In this document: piece by piece, positions 1 to 10,014 of the stretch
How the letters are laid out: every line of letters starts with the position of its first letter
Numbering within the stretch: the first letter of the stretch is position 1
Assembly: GCA_019455105.1 (NCBI GenBank)
Contig: JACFMZ010000005.1
Span: 14,226 to 62,979, forward strand
Direction: 5' to 3'
Length of the DNA: 48,754 nucleotides
Origin: Bacteroidota bacterium
GTDB taxonomy: Bacteria > Bacteroidota > Ignavibacteria > UBA10030 > UBA8401
Program-made: the position numbers and the translations under genes
The notes under the pieces: generated by a model
The model's database searches: none
Seen by the model: only the letters and a program-made list of their open reading frames with translations
What the model was told of the DNA's origin: nothing

Positions 1-521
1 ATGTTACGCATGACCAAACGGAAGCAATGACGATGGGGGATAGAATTGTTGTTATGAAAGACGGCATTGTGCAGCAAATTGATTCGCCTCTTAATCTTTA
101 TAACAAGCCGGCAAACAAATTTGTCGCTGGTTTTATCGGAAGCCCCGCCATGAATTTTATTGAAGGTACAATTTCAGGCAGTAATACTTTACTCTTTACA
201 ACCATGGATGCCTCTGTCTCGTTAACCATTCCTGCACAGTTTAAAACTTCACTACAGCCGCTTACCGGAAAAAAAGTGTGGCTTGGAATTCGTCCTGAAA
301 ATATTTCTATTGGAAAATCAATAGATGCAGGCGTTAACGGTTTAATAGATGTTGTTGAGCCAATGGGGAATGAAACATTTGTTTATTTTAAGTGCGGTGA
401 TACTCAATTAATTTCACGACAATCGACTCAGCAGATTCCGAACGCAGGACAAAAAATTGATTTTACCTTTGCTATAGATAAAGTACATTTTTTTGATTTT
501 ACTTCAGAATTAAGTCTCTGA
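1..521 (+). CDS. Sugar/glycerol-phosphate-type ABC transporter ATP-binding protein, C-terminal part (partial)
   Basis: The reading frame is open from base 3 and the start lies outside the window. The first residues, [15 protein letters not shown], are the H-loop (switch histidine) region of an ABC ATPase. [10 protein letters not shown] and [25 protein letters not shown] then follow, the usual path of MalK/UgpC/MsmX-type ATPases into the regulatory TOBE domain. About 170 residues remain. The rest is the OB-fold-like TOBE region containing GIRPENI. The family energises uptake of sugars or glycerol-3-phosphate with two permeases and a binding protein, none of which is visible here. The substrate cannot be told. 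The gene ends just before a strong hairpin terminator. Confidence 0.9.
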   Translation, partial: VTHDQTEAMTMGDRIVVMKDGIVQQIDSPLNLYNKPANKFVAGFIGSPAMNFIEGTISGSNTLLFTTMDASVSLTIPAQFKTSLQPLTGKKVWLGIRPENISIGKSIDAGVNGLIDVVEPMGNETFVYFKCGDTQLISRQSTQQIPNAGQKIDFTFAIDKVHFFDFTSELSL

Positions 522-545
522 TATTATCAGTTTATTATCCATTGT

Positions 546-585
546 ATATAACAACAAAGCCCCAAACGGGGCTTTGTTGTTATAT
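546..585. terminator. Bidirectional hairpin terminator between the ABC ATPase and bshC
   Basis: There is an almost perfect 18-bp stem (left arm 546-563, right arm 568-585) with a 4-base AAAC loop and a GCCCC/GGGGC core. The arms are rich in AAC/GTT repeats rather than having a long U-run. It lies between two convergent genes. The TAA stop of bshC (580-582 read on the minus strand) sits inside the right arm, so the hairpin serves both genes. Confidence 0.85.
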
Positions 586-2217
586 GGTGACTATTTGATG
601 TTGAAACTTTTCTATCATCAGTTCATTTTCAATCCACCTAATAAAATCAGGACCGTATTTATTTAGGAAATGGAGAACGGAAAGTTCTCTTTCTTGAAAA
701 TTTCCATTGGGGAAAATATGTAATGCAGCTTTACGAATCTGCTTTAACGAAATTTCTTCTTTCATTTGTTGGGCTTTTTGTGTTTTATTTTTTAAAACTT
801 CCAACTGCTGCTCAATTTTACTAATTAAATTATCTACAGTACCGCTTAAAGTCGGATCAATTTGCTGAATGCCGAAACGAGCTTCCTGAACAGCTTCCTT
901 TAAACGTAAACTCAAACCATCAAATAATGATTCAACTTTTACTTCAGAAACCTGTTCTGAAATTTTTGTCAGAATTGTTTCTAAATCTTCAAAAATATCA
1001 ATAACGGTAAGGGAATATTTCTCTAAAATCCTTTGAATCTTTTCTTCAATAATTGTAAGACTCGATCGTGGATAGATGAACGGCATTGGTATTTTAAAAT
1101 ATTCATACACAGGTTTGAATTGTGCAAAATAAGCAATCTCTGCCGGCCCGCCGACATAGGCAACAGTTGGAAGGATTGTATCTTGACATAACGGACGAAG
1201 AACAACATTCGGTGAAAATTTTTCCGGCGTGGATTGTATTGCTTCATGTAATTCTTCACTGGAAAATCTTTGGCGTGTATTCTTCAAATAATAATCGTTC
1301 TCAGAAGGCTCGATTGAAAATCGTCCCTCTTTATGAAACATAAAGAGATTTACAGATTTTCCTTTTACCTGCGCATGGTAGCGTTCTTCTAACTCAGCGC
1401 TTTTTTGTATAACCAACTTTGAAACGGCAGAATCAGAATCGAGTTCTTGCAAGAATAAAGGAATAAGCAATTGTTTTGTTTCAACATTGTTCGGATTAAA
1501 AAATATTAAACCGGAATTTTCATAAAAATGATTAAAAAATCCGGTGAATGCTTTTAAAAGTGTATTTCCCGGTTTGTAATAACCCTTCACTATTTCTAAC
1601 AGTGGTTGTGTATATTCAGTGTGAGGCAGCTGAGAAGATAGTTCGGTGTAAAATTTTTCAATTGTCTCATCGATAATAACATTACCCGCAGCACCGATAT
1701 TCTTTTCTAACGGTATCCCCTTGTACAAATATTCTGCCATTACTAATTCGGATGCACTGTTGATAAAATGAATTTTATTTATTTCTTCAAAGTCGTGATC
1801 TTCGCCTTCCAGCCAAAATATAGGAACAAAATTGAACTCTGGATATTCCTGTGTAAGATGTTCGGCAAGTTTAACGGCAGTAATGGCTTTGTAAAGCGTA
1901 TAAAGCGGTCCGGTAAGTATTCCTAACTGCTGACCGGTAACAACGGCAAATGTATTTTCATTCTGTATTAAATCAATATTTGCTAATGTTTTTATCCCTG
2001 AATGATATTCTCTGTTTTGTTCGTTTAGTACGCGAAGCAGGAGACTTCGGTTATAGGTTGTATTTTGCAGTACAGCTAATTTTTCTGTCCAATCTGATTT
2101 TTTCTTATAATTTCCGTTATAAAACTTAGCTACATTATCAAAAATGTTTGTATAATCAGAGTATAAATTTGTGACTATTTCCTTGTTTTTTAGATGCTGA
2201 TAACTAATCCATTCCAT
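580..2217 (-). CDS. bshC: Putative bacillithiol synthase, cysteine-adding enzyme BshC
   Basis: BshC (YllA family) is taken to join cysteine to glucosaminyl-malate in the last step of bacillithiol synthesis, a cytoplasmic low-molecular-weight thiol. The 545-residue length is normal for the family. Family hallmarks visible are VVTGQQLGILTGPLYTLYK (about residues 92-110), FWLEGEDHDFEEI (about 134-146) and the C-terminal coiled-coil half followed by LHIFPNG and QERELS. The gene stands alone, facing away from the SDR gene, with its own promoter at 2248-2276. bshA and bshB are not in the window. The catalytic role of BshC itself is still less firmly proven than those of BshA and BshB. Confidence 0.93.
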   Translation of the reverse strand: MEWISYQHLKNKEIVTNLYSDYTNIFDNVAKFYNGNYKKKSDWTEKLAVLQNTTYNRSLLLRVLNEQNREYHSGIKTLANIDLIQNENTFAVVTGQQLGILTGPLYTLYKAITAVKLAEHLTQEYPEFNFVPIFWLEGEDHDFEEINKIHFINSASELVMAEYLYKGIPLEKNIGAAGNVIIDETIEKFYTELSSQLPHTEYTQPLLEIVKGYYKPGNTLLKAFTGFFNHFYENSGLIFFNPNNVETKQLLIPLFLQELDSDSAVSKLVIQKSAELEERYHAQVKGKSVNLFMFHKEGRFSIEPSENDYYLKNTRQRFSSEELHEAIQSTPEKFSPNVVLRPLCQDTILPTVAYVGGPAEIAYFAQFKPVYEYFKIPMPFIYPRSSLTIIEEKIQRILEKYSLTVIDIFEDLETILTKISEQVSEVKVESLFDGLSLRLKEAVQEARFGIQQIDPTLSGTVDNLISKIEQQLEVLKNKTQKAQQMKEEISLKQIRKAALHIFPNGNFQERELSVLHFLNKYGPDFIRWIENELMIEKFQHQIVTI

Positions 2218-2247
2218 TTTTCACCATTTTAAAATTAAACTTTAATT

Positions 2248-2276
2248 AATATACGAGCTAAAAATAGCATAATCAA
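2248..2276 (-). promoter_or_regulatory. Sigma-70-type promoter for bshC
   Basis: On the minus strand a -35 TTGATT (2271-2276) is separated by exactly 17 bases from a -10 TATATT (2248-2253). It lies 31 bp upstream of the bshC ATG and back-to-back with the promoter of the SDR gene. Confidence 0.6.
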
Positions 2277-2294
2277 TTCAACCTTTACTTGCAA

Positions 2295-2323
2295 TTGCTT
2301 TTCGTATATTGTTGTAATATATT
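2295..2323 (+). promoter_or_regulatory. Sigma-70-type promoter for the SDR-yqeY-cvpA-mutS2 run
   Basis: TTGCTT (2295-2300), a 17-base spacer and TATATT (2318-2323) form a plausible promoter. Transcription would begin near 2330, only about 7 bases before the ATG at 2337. The first gene would therefore be nearly leaderless. Confidence 0.5.
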
Positions 2324-2336
2324 AAGCTATAGAATT

Positions 2337-3041
2337 ATGCAGAAAGAAAGAAAAATTGTAATTATTTCCGGTGTTAGCGGAAATCTTGGAAAATCTGTTG
2401 CATTAAAATTCCTTGAAAAAGATAATTTTGTTATTGGTTTTCATTCCAAAAGAACAGATTCTCAAGTTTTATATCAAGATTTTGCTCATCACGTAGAAAA
2501 AATTGCTTTCTTTTCATGTGATATAACAAATGAGCAGGAAATCAGTTCCATTGTTCGCACAATAATCGAACAATATGAAAAGATTGATATTCTCTGCAAT
2601 CTTGCCGGATTGTATATTCCAAAAATGAAAATTGAAAATGTTAAGATGGAAGATTGGGAAAATTCATTTTCCGTTAACCTAACTTCAATTTTTATTACTA
2701 CCAAAAATGTTCTTCCCTTTATGAAGTCTGCAAAATACGGAAGAATAATAAATATTTCGGCAATGCCGGGAGTAAAGGTAGAAGAAGAGCGGGGCGCATA
2801 CGGCATCGCAAAATCCGGAGTAAAATATTTTACCGAGATGGTTGCAAAAGAATTAAAATCAGAAACAAACAGCGATATCACCATAAATGCCATTGCACCA
2901 GGAATTATTTCGGAAAATACATCCGACAGCTCAACCGGAAACGTAAGCAAAGCAGATATTGCCGAAATGATTTTGTACCTTTGCTCTGAAAATGCAAAAA
3001 CAATTAACGGATCAACAATAAATATGTTTGGGAATTTATAG
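2337..3041 (+). CDS. Short-chain dehydrogenase/reductase (SDR) of unknown substrate
   Basis: A 235-residue classical SDR oxidoreductase using NAD(P)H. The nucleotide-binding glycine motif is SGVSGNLG (residues 11-18), the NNAG-like motif is NLAG, and the catalytic Ser is in NISAMPG with Tyr155 and Lys159 in YGIAK. The C-terminal INGSTINMFGNL is the usual SDR end. The frame is open upstream to 2289, but I chose ATG 2337 because the Rossmann fold starts directly after it and the upstream residues look random. It is followed after one base by yqeY. The substrate is unknown; FabG-like reductases are the nearest general type. Confidence 0.85.
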   Translation: MQKERKIVIISGVSGNLGKSVALKFLEKDNFVIGFHSKRTDSQVLYQDFAHHVEKIAFFSCDITNEQEISSIVRTIIEQYEKIDILCNLAGLYIPKMKIENVKMEDWENSFSVNLTSIFITTKNVLPFMKSAKYGRIINISAMPGVKVEEERGAYGIAKSGVKYFTEMVAKELKSETNSDITINAIAPGIISENTSDSSTGNVSKADIAEMILYLCSENAKTINGSTINMFGNL

Positions 3042-3042
3042 T

Positions 3043-3480
3043 ATGACTTTTTCAGAAAAAATAACCGAGGATTTAAAATCCGCAATGAAAAGCGGCGATA
3101 AAAAACGATTAGAAACCATCCGCATGTTACGAGCGCAGATTTTAGAATTTGAAAAAAAAGGATTGAACCGCGCAATGACCGATGAAGATGCATTACAGAT
3201 TTTAACAACAGCAGTAAAGAAAAGAAAAGAATCAATAGAGATTTACGAAAAAGCAGGAAGAATAGACCTTGCCGAAGGCGAAAAACAGGAAGTTGAAATT
3301 ATTTCCGAATATTTACCGAAGCAAATGACACGAGAAGAAGCAGAGGCGATAATAACAAAAATTATCGGCGAAAGCGTTGCAAAAGAAATGTCTAAAATAA
3401 TGCCGCTGGCAATGAAAGAGTTAAAAGGAAAAATTGACGGCAAAATTATTAATGAAATCGTAAAACAGAAATTATCGTAA
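3043..3480 (+). CDS. YqeY/GatB-like domain protein
   Basis: A 145-residue protein of the YqeY family, whose fold matches the C-terminal tRNA-binding region of GatB, the amidotransferase that corrects misacylated tRNAs. Stand-alone YqeY proteins have no settled function. Hallmarks are the start MTFSEKITEDLKSAMK, the stretch KRLETIRMLRAQI, EYLPKQMTREE and the end KIDGKIINEIVKQKL. The ATG at 3043 was preferred to an in-frame upstream one at 3028, because family members start with this M-x-x-x-E-K-I pattern and 3028 would overlap the SDR gene. It is spaced by a single T from the stop of the SDR gene and by a single T from the ATG of cvpA, suggesting translational coupling. Confidence 0.9.
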   Translation: MTFSEKITEDLKSAMKSGDKKRLETIRMLRAQILEFEKKGLNRAMTDEDALQILTTAVKKRKESIEIYEKAGRIDLAEGEKQEVEIISEYLPKQMTREEAEAIITKIIGESVAKEMSKIMPLAMKELKGKIDGKIINEIVKQKLS

Positions 3481-3481
3481 T

Positions 3482-4027
3482 ATGGCAACTATAGATATTG
3501 TTATCGGAATTATTATAGTTAATTTCATGAATACCGGATTGCGCTCGGGATTTTAAAAGAAAATTATTGGTCTAGTGTGCTTTGCCGTTGATTTAGTTTT
3601 TGCCACAAAATTTTCTGCGGATGTAAGTGAAATGCTCTTTACACCGATTGGAGTAGAAGGAAAATTGGGATTTATTATTTCTTTTCTTGTGATTGTGCTT
3701 GCCATAATTCTTACTCAAGGAATTATCTATCGTTTACTTATAAAAGACGCAGTAGATAATCTTTGGAATCGTATCGGCGGAATGCTGCTGGCGCTTGTTG
3801 AGGGTGCTCTTTTTATCAGTGTCGGATTAATTCTCTTATCAATCTACCTGAAATTGCCTTCGGACGAGGCAAAGAAAGACTCGGTGCTGTATAAACCGAT
3901 TAAAAATTTTGCTCCAATGGTATATGATTCTATCAATACGTTAATGCCTGAATCGGAAGATTTTTATAATGTTATTTACAATCAGGTTGCCGAGCAGATT
4001 AAAAAGGCAGGAGAGAAATTGAAGTAA
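3482..4027 (+). pseudogene. CvpA family membrane protein, interrupted by an in-frame TAA
   Basis: Reading from ATG 3482, one base after the yqeY stop, gives a hydrophobic segment starting MATIDIVIGIII and ending LRSGF at residue 24. A TAA stop (3554-3556) follows, and then the same frame continues as KKIIGLVCFAV to 4027. The joined product (about 180 residues) has four likely membrane segments and the pattern of CvpA (colicin V production) proteins. A GTG at 3575 could start a truncated 150-residue product lacking the first helix. Family members have a residue such as Leu where the stop is; TTA to TAA would explain it, as would a T-run/A-run length error. CvpA just upstream of mutS2 is a common arrangement. 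Whether the protein is made is unknown. Confidence 0.75.
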
Positions 4028-4029
4028 GT

Positions 4030-6399
4030 ATGGATGGATTTTACCGCGCAGCAGAAAAATTAGACCTTCCGAAAATCTTACATCGAATTAGTTACTACGC
4101 CTCCTCTGAATTAGGAAAAGAAGCCGCTGAAAATCTGGAGCCGTGCTCCACACTTCAAGAGATTTCGGTTGAAATGAAACGCATCGACGAAATGAAACGG
4201 CTTCTTGAAGGTGAAAATAATATTCCAATTCAAGGAATAAAAGATATTCGCTCTTCATTACAAAGAGCCGGTATTGCAGAAAGTACTTTATCGGCTGCGG
4301 AATTATTATCTATAGCACAAACTATTAACACCAGCCAGAAAATAAAAAAATATATTGAAAGGCGAAGCGATTATCTTCCAGAATTGTTTTCGCTAACATC
4401 AGTAATTTCAATACATAAAGAACTAGAATTTAATGTATTTCAAGCTATAGATGAAGAAGGAAGAGTAAAAGATTCAGCCAGTAAAGAATTGAAATCAATT
4501 CGTTCGGCGATAATTAATAAAAAACTTCAAATCCAAAGATCACTTGAAAGAATTCTGCGTGCCGTTTCGGATCAGGGAATGGTGAGGGATGAAATTCTCA
4601 CGACGCGCGATGGACGAATGGTAATTCCTATAAAATCAGAATTAAAAAATAAATTTCCAGGATTTATCCACAGCGCTTCTGCAACTGGACAGACAGTTTA
4701 TATTGAACCTTCCGAAACTTTAACCTTAAACAATGAAGTGACAGAACTTCATTACAAAGAACAACGAGAAGTTGAACGTATCCTTAAAGAACTTACCTTG
4801 CAGGTTTATAATGTTGTTAATCAACTACAATTTGTAGTCGATATTTTAACAAAGTTAGATTTATCTTATGCCAAGGCAAAATATTCTATTGAAATACAAG
4901 GGAATACGCCGTTCATCAAAGAAGAAGGTTCGCTGGTTATTCAAAATGGGTATCATCCCATTCTGCTTATGCGCCATAAACGAAATATGGTGGTTCCATT
5001 ATCAATTCGAATTGGTGAATCGTTTAATACAATTCTTATTTCCGGACCTAACGCAGGGGGAAAATCGGTAACATTAAAAACTGTAGGTTTGCTTTCTTTA
5101 TTGGTTCGGTATGGTATTCATGTTCCTGCTTCACCTGATTCTGAATTTCCATTATTCCCGAAAATATTTGTTCTTATTGGCGATAACCAATCGATTGAAA
5201 ATGATTTGAGTACCTTTAGTTCTCAAATTCTTCAGTTAAAAGAAATTCTTGAGGAGGCTGCGCAAAACTGTCTCGTTTTAATTGATGAAATTGGCTCGAA
5301 CACTGATCCGGCAGAAGGTGGTGCCATGGCAGCTTCTGCATTGGAATATTTGTCTAAAATTAATGCAATAACATTAGCAACTACACATCAAACGGCATTA
5401 AAAGCATTCGTTCATAATTCTGTATTGATGGAGAATGGTGCTATGGAATTTAATCAAAACACTCTGCTCCCGACGTATCGATTTAAGGTCGGTCAGCCGG
5501 GAAGTAGTTACGCATTTGAAATTGCATCACGTTTAGGAATTAAAAGAGAGATACTTCTACGAGCAAAAGATTTTCTCGGAACACAACAGAATAAACTTGA
5601 AAAACTTTTATTCGAATTGGAAAATAGAACTCAACTGCTCGAGAATAAAATTAAGGAATCGGATGCTGAACTATTGAAAAATAAAGAATTATCTAGTATC
5701 TATGAACAAAAAAATAAACTGCTAAATAACGAGATAAAAGAATTAAAAAGAAGGGCAGTCGAAGAAGCAAAAGAGTTAATAGAAAAAGCATCTTCTCAAA
5801 TAGAATTAACCGTAAAAGAAATAAAATTGCAGCAGGCAAATAAGGAAGTTATTAAAACGTCTAAAAATAAAATTACTCAAATTGAAAATGAGTTAAAGTC
5901 TCTTGAACAGTCTCTCGCGGATGATAAAACAGTATTAATAAAAAATTTAAAGAAAAAGATAAAAATTAATGATATTATAAAGCTAAAAGCTTCAGGACAA
6001 ACCGGAGTTGTCTTGAGTCTTCCTGATAAGGAAGGGAATCTCAGCATCGGTTTTAATTCTATAAAGGCTAAAATTTCTCTTGAAAATATAGAATTATTAG
6101 AGAAGAAAAATTCTAATAAAACAGCCGTATCTTCTTTTGTTCCAACCGATAAAGAGTTTTCTTCTGAAGTAGATGTTCGTGGCTTTTATGGTGATGATGC
6201 CATTACAATCGTTGATAAATTTCTTGATGATGCACTGATAAGCGGGCTGCAACGAGTTGATATTATCCATGGAAAAGGGACAGGTGCACTGAGAAAAAAG
6301 ATTTCTTTATTCTTAGAATCTGACAAAAGAGTTAAATTGTTCCGGCTCGGCGAATGGAATGAAGGCGGAGCAGGAGTAACGGTAGTAGAACTTTCATAA
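4030..6399 (+). CDS. mutS2: Endonuclease MutS2
   Basis: A 789-residue MutS2. It lacks the N-terminal mismatch-recognition domain of MutS1. It acts on branched DNA, suppressing recombination, and in Bacillus also in ribosome rescue after collisions. Seen in order are the clamp/core helices, Walker A GPNAGGKS (about residue 338), Walker [18 protein letters not shown] (about 415), the [11 protein letters not shown] switch region, a long charged coiled coil (about 510-640), a KOW-like linker and a C-terminal Smr nuclease domain with [11 protein letters not shown] and HGKGTGALR (about 746). It starts 3 bp after cvpA. Confidence 0.97.
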   Translation: MDGFYRAAEKLDLPKILHRISYYASSELGKEAAENLEPCSTLQEISVEMKRIDEMKRLLEGENNIPIQGIKDIRSSLQRAGIAESTLSAAELLSIAQTINTSQKIKKYIERRSDYLPELFSLTSVISIHKELEFNVFQAIDEEGRVKDSASKELKSIRSAIINKKLQIQRSLERILRAVSDQGMVRDEILTTRDGRMVIPIKSELKNKFPGFIHSASATGQTVYIEPSETLTLNNEVTELHYKEQREVERILKELTLQVYNVVNQLQFVVDILTKLDLSYAKAKYSIEIQGNTPFIKEEGSLVIQNGYHPILLMRHKRNMVVPLSIRIGESFNTILISGPNAGGKSVTLKTVGLLSLLVRYGIHVPASPDSEFPLFPKIFVLIGDNQSIENDLSTFSSQILQLKEILEEAAQNCLVLIDEIGSNTDPAEGGAMAASALEYLSKINAITLATTHQTALKAFVHNSVLMENGAMEFNQNTLLPTYRFKVGQPGSSYAFEIASRLGIKREILLRAKDFLGTQQNKLEKLLFELENRTQLLENKIKESDAELLKNKELSSIYEQKNKLLNNEIKELKRRAVEEAKELIEKASSQIELTVKEIKLQQANKEVIKTSKNKITQIENELKSLEQSLADDKTVLIKNLKKKIKINDIIKLKASGQTGVVLSLPDKEGNLSIGFNSIKAKISLENIELLEKKNSNKTAVSSFVPTDKEFSSEVDVRGFYGDDAITIVDKFLDDALISGLQRVDIIHGKGTGALRKKISLFLESDKRVKLFRLGEWNEGGAGVTVVELS

Positions 6400-6412
6400 G
6401 AAAAATTTAATA

Positions 6413-8647
6413 ATGAACAGCAAAACAGAACCGACAGTCAATCTTGAGCTTGCATTACACCACGGATTGACCAAAGAAGAATACGAAAAAATACTTTCAA
6501 TTCTCAAACGCACGCCTACATTTACCGAACTGGGTATTTACAGTGTTATGTGGAGTGAGCACTGCAGCTATAAAAATTCAATAGCTTTATTGAAAACATT
6601 GCCGCGATCTGGCAAACGGTTGCTTGTCGGCGCCGGCGAAGAAAATGCCGGTTTGGTTGATATTGGAGATGGACTTGCAGTCGCCTTTAAAATTGAAAGT
6701 CATAATCATCCTTCCGCTGTTGAACCATATCAAGGTGCGGCAACCGGCGTCGGCGGTATAATGCGGGATATTTTTACAATGGGAGCACGTCCAATAGCTG
6801 CATTAAACTCGCTTCGTTTTGGAAATTTAGATAACAATCAAACCAAGCATTTACTAAAGGGAGTTGTAAAAGGAATCGGTGATTACGGAAACAGTTTCGG
6901 AGTGCCGACGGTTGCCGGCGAAGTCTATTTTGAAGATTGCTATCAAACCAATCCACTGGTTAATGCAATGGCAATTGGTATTGTAGAACATCGCCATGTT
7001 GCCTCGGCAATTGCAAAAGGGGATGGAAATATTGTAATGATTGTTGGAGCCGCTACCGGGAAAGATGGAATTCACGGTGCCACGTTTGCCTCCGAAGAAA
7101 TTTCTGAAGCCTCTGAAGCCAAGCGGCCATCGGTGCAGGTCGGCGATCCGTTTACTGAAAAACTTTTACTCGAAGCAACGTTAGAAACAATACGTGCTGG
7201 ATTAATTGTCGGCATTCAAGATATGGGAGCCGCAGGAATCACTTGTTCCAGTACAGAAATGAGTGCAAAGGGAAATTCAGGAATGATGCTCAACCTTGAC
7301 CATGTTCCAGTACGCGAAGAGAATATGTCTGCTTATGAAATTATGCTGTCCGAATCGCAGGAACGAATGCTGATTGTTGCCGAACCGAAGAACGAGAATG
7401 CAATTAAAGAAATATTTAAAAAATGGGATTTAAATTGTGTAACAATCGGCAATGTAACCAATGATGATCGAGTAAAAGTATTTTACAACGGTGAATTGAA
7501 AGCTGATGTTCCGGCAGAAACTTGTGTCCTTGGAGGCGGTGCACCGGTCTATTACCGTGAAACAAAAAAACCGGCATATTTAGAACAGACACAGAAATAT
7601 GACCTTTCAAAAATTCCTGAACCGGAAAATCTAACGGCGGTAATTTATAAGCTGCTTCAGTCTTCAAATATTGCTAGCAAGCGCTGGGTGTACGAACAAT
7701 ATGATTCTATGGTTCGTACAAATACAGTGTTATCGCCGGGTTCTGATGCCGCGGTTGTAAGAATAAAAAAATCAGAAAAACTTCTCGCCTCAAAAACTGA
7801 TTGTAATGGAAGATATGTTTATCTAAATCCTAAGAAAGGAACAATGATTGCTGTGGCAGAATCTGCCCGCAATGTTGTGTGTACCGGCGGAAAGCCGATT
7901 GCGATTACCAATTGCCTAAACTTCGGTAATCCCTATAAACCGGAAATTTACTGGCAGTTCAAAGAAGCAATTGAAGGAATGAAAGAAGCCTGCCTTGCAT
8001 TCGATACTCCTGTAACCGGCGGCAATGTTAGTTTTTATAACGAAAGTCCGAATTTTGCCGTTTATCCCACTCCAACAATCGGCATGTTGGGAATTATTGA
8101 AGATAAAAAATTTGTTACCTCTGCGGATTTTAAGCAGCATGGAGACCAAATTCTTTTACTGGGTGAGAATCGCGGAGATATTTCCGGAAGCGAATTTCTT
8201 TCTGTAGAACACGGCATCGTTGCCGGCGATGCTCCATATTTTAATCTTAACCGTGAAGTGATATTACAACAGTGTACGCTCGAGTTAATTCAAAAAGGGT
8301 TAGTGTGTTCTGCTCACGATGTTTCGGACGGTGGTATTGTTGTTTCGTTAATTGAATGTTCTTTACTCAGCAAAAAGAAATTTGGTTTTAATGTTACATT
8401 CAATACAACAGATATTCCGCTATATAAGGTTTTGTTTGGAGAAGAGCAGTCTCGTATTGTTATAAGCGCAAAAGAAGAAAATGTGCAAAATATTTTTTCT
8501 CTATGTGCACAATACCAACTTCCTGTTTCGGCTATCGGATTTGTTACAAATGATGGAACAATGAAAATAAATAATCATATTGAAATTTCAATGGAAAAAG
8601 CTTCAGTGCTTTATTTCCATTCGCTTGAGCGGAAAATTTCATCATAA
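6413..8647 (+). CDS. purL: Phosphoribosylformylglycinamidine synthase subunit PurL
   Basis: Small-type PurL (744 residues), the ATP-dependent synthetase subunit that makes FGAM from FGAR in step 4 of purine synthesis. It works in the cytosol with the glutaminase PurQ and with PurS, which are not in this window. Signatures are [13 protein letters not shown] (about 44-56), [18 protein letters not shown] in the first half, the [13 protein letters not shown] stretch [19 protein letters not shown], and a repeat of the fold in the second half ([18 protein letters not shown], then [12 protein letters not shown]). It is 13 bp downstream of mutS2 and probably cotranscribed. purF is far away at 35648. 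Confidence 0.97.
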   Translation: MNSKTEPTVNLELALHHGLTKEEYEKILSILKRTPTFTELGIYSVMWSEHCSYKNSIALLKTLPRSGKRLLVGAGEENAGLVDIGDGLAVAFKIESHNHPSAVEPYQGAATGVGGIMRDIFTMGARPIAALNSLRFGNLDNNQTKHLLKGVVKGIGDYGNSFGVPTVAGEVYFEDCYQTNPLVNAMAIGIVEHRHVASAIAKGDGNIVMIVGAATGKDGIHGATFASEEISEASEAKRPSVQVGDPFTEKLLLEATLETIRAGLIVGIQDMGAAGITCSSTEMSAKGNSGMMLNLDHVPVREENMSAYEIMLSESQERMLIVAEPKNENAIKEIFKKWDLNCVTIGNVTNDDRVKVFYNGELKADVPAETCVLGGGAPVYYRETKKPAYLEQTQKYDLSKIPEPENLTAVIYKLLQSSNIASKRWVYEQYDSMVRTNTVLSPGSDAAVVRIKKSEKLLASKTDCNGRYVYLNPKKGTMIAVAESARNVVCTGGKPIAITNCLNFGNPYKPEIYWQFKEAIEGMKEACLAFDTPVTGGNVSFYNESPNFAVYPTPTIGMLGIIEDKKFVTSADFKQHGDQILLLGENRGDISGSEFLSVEHGIVAGDAPYFNLNREVILQQCTLELIQKGLVCSAHDVSDGGIVVSLIECSLLSKKKFGFNVTFNTTDIPLYKVLFGEEQSRIVISAKEENVQNIFSLCAQYQLPVSAIGFVTNDGTMKINNHIEISMEKASVLYFHSLERKISS

Positions 8648-8690
8648 TATTCTGCATTTTAAGAGAGAAAATTTATTTTTTGAAATTTTT

Positions 8691-9191
8691 ATGGAAGTAA
8701 TTACTATACAATCGACAATAAAGGAAGAACAATACAAGGAACTCATTCCGCAAGTTCTTTCGTTATTAGAAACGGAATCTGATGTGGTGGCGAATATGTC
8801 TAATATTGCTGCTTCATTAAAACAAACGTTCAGTTATTATTCATGGGTAGGGTTTTATCTTCTTAAAAACAATGAGCTTGTATTAGGACCTTTTCAAGGG
8901 AAAGTTGCCTGCTCTCGAATACAAATTGGAAAAGGAGTCTGTGGCACTGCGGTTAAAAAAAAAGAAACGATCATCGTTCCTAATGTTGAACAATTTCCCG
9001 GACATATTTACTGCGACAGTAATTCAAAATCGGAAATTGTCGTACCAATAAAATATAACAACTCAATTGCCGGTGTTTTAGATGTTGACAGCGATGAATA
9101 TGACAGCTTTAACGAAATAGATAAATTCTATCTTGAAAAATTGATAACCTTAACAACTGAAAAAATTATTTCGCTAAATGAAAAAAATTAA
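8691..9191 (+). CDS. msrC: Free methionine-(R)-sulfoxide reductase (GAF-domain fRMsr)
   Basis: A 166-residue single GAF-domain protein that reduces free Met-R-sulfoxide using thioredoxin. The three family cysteines are present as Cys74 (VACSRI), Cys84 (GKGVCGTA) and Cys108 (GHIYCDS). Their spacings of 10 and 24 equal those recalled for yeast fRMsr (Cys91/101/125), and SEIVVPI follows. The frame is open further upstream, overlapping purL, but ATG 8691 begins the normal GAF protein. The gene overlaps the next one by 14 bp. This is stronger than a plain GAF call because all catalytic cysteines match. Confidence 0.9.
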   Translation: MEVITIQSTIKEEQYKELIPQVLSLLETESDVVANMSNIAASLKQTFSYYSWVGFYLLKNNELVLGPFQGKVACSRIQIGKGVCGTAVKKKETIIVPNVEQFPGHIYCDSNSKSEIVVPIKYNNSIAGVLDVDSDEYDSFNEIDKFYLEKLITLTTEKIISLNEKN

Positions 9192-10014
9192 AATTACCAG
9201 AGCTCCAAAAGCTTATAAAAATGCCGGTTTTCTAAGCGGAAAAGATGCCCGTGCCGTTCGAATACTTGCTGAATTTTTAGAACCGCAAAGCCGGTTCACG
9301 TATTATAACGTTAAACACACAATAGTATTTTTTGGCTCGGCGAGAATTAAACCAAGAGCCGAAGCAATAAAACATTTGCGAGAACTTGCTAAAAACGGAA
9401 AAGGGAAGAAAGCACAATCTCGAAAATACCAAAATGATCTTCTTCAGGCAGAAATAAGCGTAGAGATGTCACGGTATTATGAAGATGCTGTTGAGTTGTC
9501 TCGGTTAATTACTTTATGGTCAAACCATCGAAAAGGAAACAAGCATCTTTTTGTCACTTCGGGAGGGGGTCCTGGTATTATGGAAGCAGCAAATAAGGGA
9601 GCTGTGCTGGCGAAAGGTGAATCGTTGGGATTCAATATCAGTTTACCGTTTGAACAATATCCGAACCAGTTTATTACGCCGAAGTTTAATCTTGAATTCC
9701 ATTATTTCTTTATGCGGAAGTTTTGGTTTATGTATCTCTCAAAAGCGCTGGTGGCATTCCCTGGAGGGTTTGGAACTCTCGATGAATTTTTTGAACTGTT
9801 GACGCTGCTGCAGACACAAAAAATTGGGAAAAAAATGACGGTGATATTATACGGCGAAAATTTCTGGAAAAAGATTATTGATTTTTCTGCGTTAGTAAAA
9901 TACGGAATGATCGGTCCCAAAGATTTGGCACTGTTTAAATTCGCCAATTCTCCGAAAGAAGCATTTACTATCTTAAAAAAAGAGCTTATAAAAAACTATC
10001 CTGAATTTCGGTGA
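9178..10014 (+). CDS. LOG family protein (TIGR00730-type nucleotide phosphoribohydrolase-like)
   Basis: The LOG family, formerly called lysine decarboxylase-like, includes enzymes that cleave cytokinin nucleotide monophosphates or related purine nucleotides. The diagnostic motifs are SGGGPGIMEAANKGA (from about residue 127) and PGGFGTLDEFFE (from about 194). At 278 residues it is longer than the ~190-residue plant-like LOGs; the extra basic N-terminal ~70 residues are typical of the longer bacterial class. The true substrate in bacteria is uncertain. Its start overlaps the end of msrC and its stop overlaps the GTG of the next gene (GTGA), so the three genes form one translationally coupled unit. 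Confidence 0.88.
   Translation: MKKIKITRAPKAYKNAGFLSGKDARAVRILAEFLEPQSRFTYYNVKHTIVFFGSARIKPRAEAIKHLRELAKNGKGKKAQSRKYQNDLLQAEISVEMSRYYEDAVELSRLITLWSNHRKGNKHLFVTSGGGPGIMEAANKGAVLAKGESLGFNISLPFEQYPNQFITPKFNLEFHYFFMRKFWFMYLSKALVAFPGGFGTLDEFFELLTLLQTQKIGKKMTVILYGENFWKKIIDFSALVKYGMIGPKDLALFKFANSPKEAFTILKKELIKNYPEFR

Noticed and set aside
2489..3235. A 248-codon open frame on the minus strand opposite the SDR and yqeY genes
   Set aside because: It is antisense to two clearly conserved genes, and its translation is low-complexity, Phe/Ser/Ile-rich and without recognisable motifs.
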